This document shows, piece by piece, positions 63,810 to 64,000 of a stretch of DNA of 64,000 nucleotides. Made by a program: the position numbers and the translations under genes. This DNA is from Pseudomonadota bacterium (lineage in GTDB: Bacteria > Pseudomonadota > Alphaproteobacteria > Rhizobiales > Hyphomicrobiaceae), in assembly GCA_023430315.1 (NCBI GenBank), contig JAEZAW010000239.1, positions 5,864 through 69,863 on the forward strand, given 5' to 3'. Positions within the stretch are counted from its first letter, which is position 1, and every line of letters starts with the position of its first letter. A model generated the notes under the pieces. It was not told the DNA's origin. It made no database searches and saw nothing but the letters and a program-made list of their open reading frames with translations.

Positions 63810-64000
63810 CTAGCGTCCTCTTTGTTCGGCGGAGACGTGCGTGATCTCGGCACCAAACAGGACGATCTGTGACGAATAGCCACGAGCAGGACAACGACCG
63901 ATGCCGCGGCGCCGTAGGTGGATTCGAGACCCTGCGTGCCAATGTACCAAGCAATGGCTGTCTTACCTAAGTTAAACATGAGCGCCGTAATAAGGCGCCA
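63810..64000 (-). pseudogene. YihY-type membrane protein, C-terminal part, frameshifted, runs off the edge
   Basis: LMFNLGKTAIAWYIGTQGLE and STYGAAASVVVLLV match the C-terminal helices of the YihY gene at 30629. One base is then missing near 63885, and YSSQIVLFGAEITHVSAEQR continues in another frame to TAG at 63810. The 5' part lies beyond the window. Confidence 0.75.

Noticed and set aside
1..64000. tRNA, rRNA and riboswitch signals
   Set aside because: I looked for T-loop-like GGTTCGAATCC patterns and long conserved RNA blocks and found none convincing.

Overview
The window looks like an accessory stretch of an alphaproteobacterial (Hyphomicrobiales, Bradyrhizobium/Nitrobacteraceae-like) chromosome. 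This rests on high GC, an HWE-family histidine kinase, a Ku/LigD end-joining system, a DUF992 protein, many small secreted or one-helix proteins of rhizobial type, and repeated GGAAC-N16/17-CGTT promoter motifs, the known signature of the alphaproteobacterial general stress response (GSR) sigma factor EcfG. The species cannot be fixed from the sequence alone.

Layout. 1-4350: end of an RND periplasmic adaptor gene, a polyarginine Tat-type secreted peptide, and an operon of membrane protein, patatin-like lipase and GntP permease. 4637-12372: a stress-type small gene, then an operon of a giant poly-HAMP hybrid kinase, an HWE kinase with receiver and a single-domain response regulator. 12700-24200: small stress-type genes (DUF2171, DUF421, PHA-granule protein, H-NS-like, PNPOx-like, CBS) mixed with decayed genes and an FAD oxidoreductase with a broken LysR neighbour. 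24200-25400: gene debris. 25600-36700: a DNA-repair block with LigC, Ku, LigD, a UvrD-type helicase and exonuclease III, plus a decayed YihY gene, a cytochrome c and an L,D-transpeptidase. 36700-43000: debris, an FGE/SUMF1-like protein, a Hint-domain protein running tail-to-tail into a PAS hybrid kinase, an IS630 remnant and fused gene fragments. 43300-64000: CsbD, a Tyr-rich secreted protein, PilZ-like and GCS2 proteins, a ybhP/ybhO/ybhN-like trio, a FemAB-like transferase, DUF992, a series of tiny membrane proteins, a YflT-like protein and, at the edge, broken cupin and YihY genes.

Unifying observation. I count 13 exact GGAAC-N16/17-CGTT motifs, each between genes and oriented toward a gene, where about one would be expected by chance in 64 kb on both strands. 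They lie before Ku and LigD (divergently), the poly-HAMP kinase operon, DUF2171, the PHA-granule protein, a phospholipase D, DUF992 and several tiny membrane proteins. I infer that much of the window is a GSR regulon island: sensing kinases, double-strand break repair, envelope and lipid remodelling, and small stress proteins. ecfG, phyR and nepR themselves are not in the window.

A second theme is decay. At least eight genes carry frameshifts or nonsense codons and several stretches are joined fragments of unrelated genes, while every very long reading frame is intact. This favours real gene erosion over sequencing error, although single-base homopolymer indels should be checked against reads.
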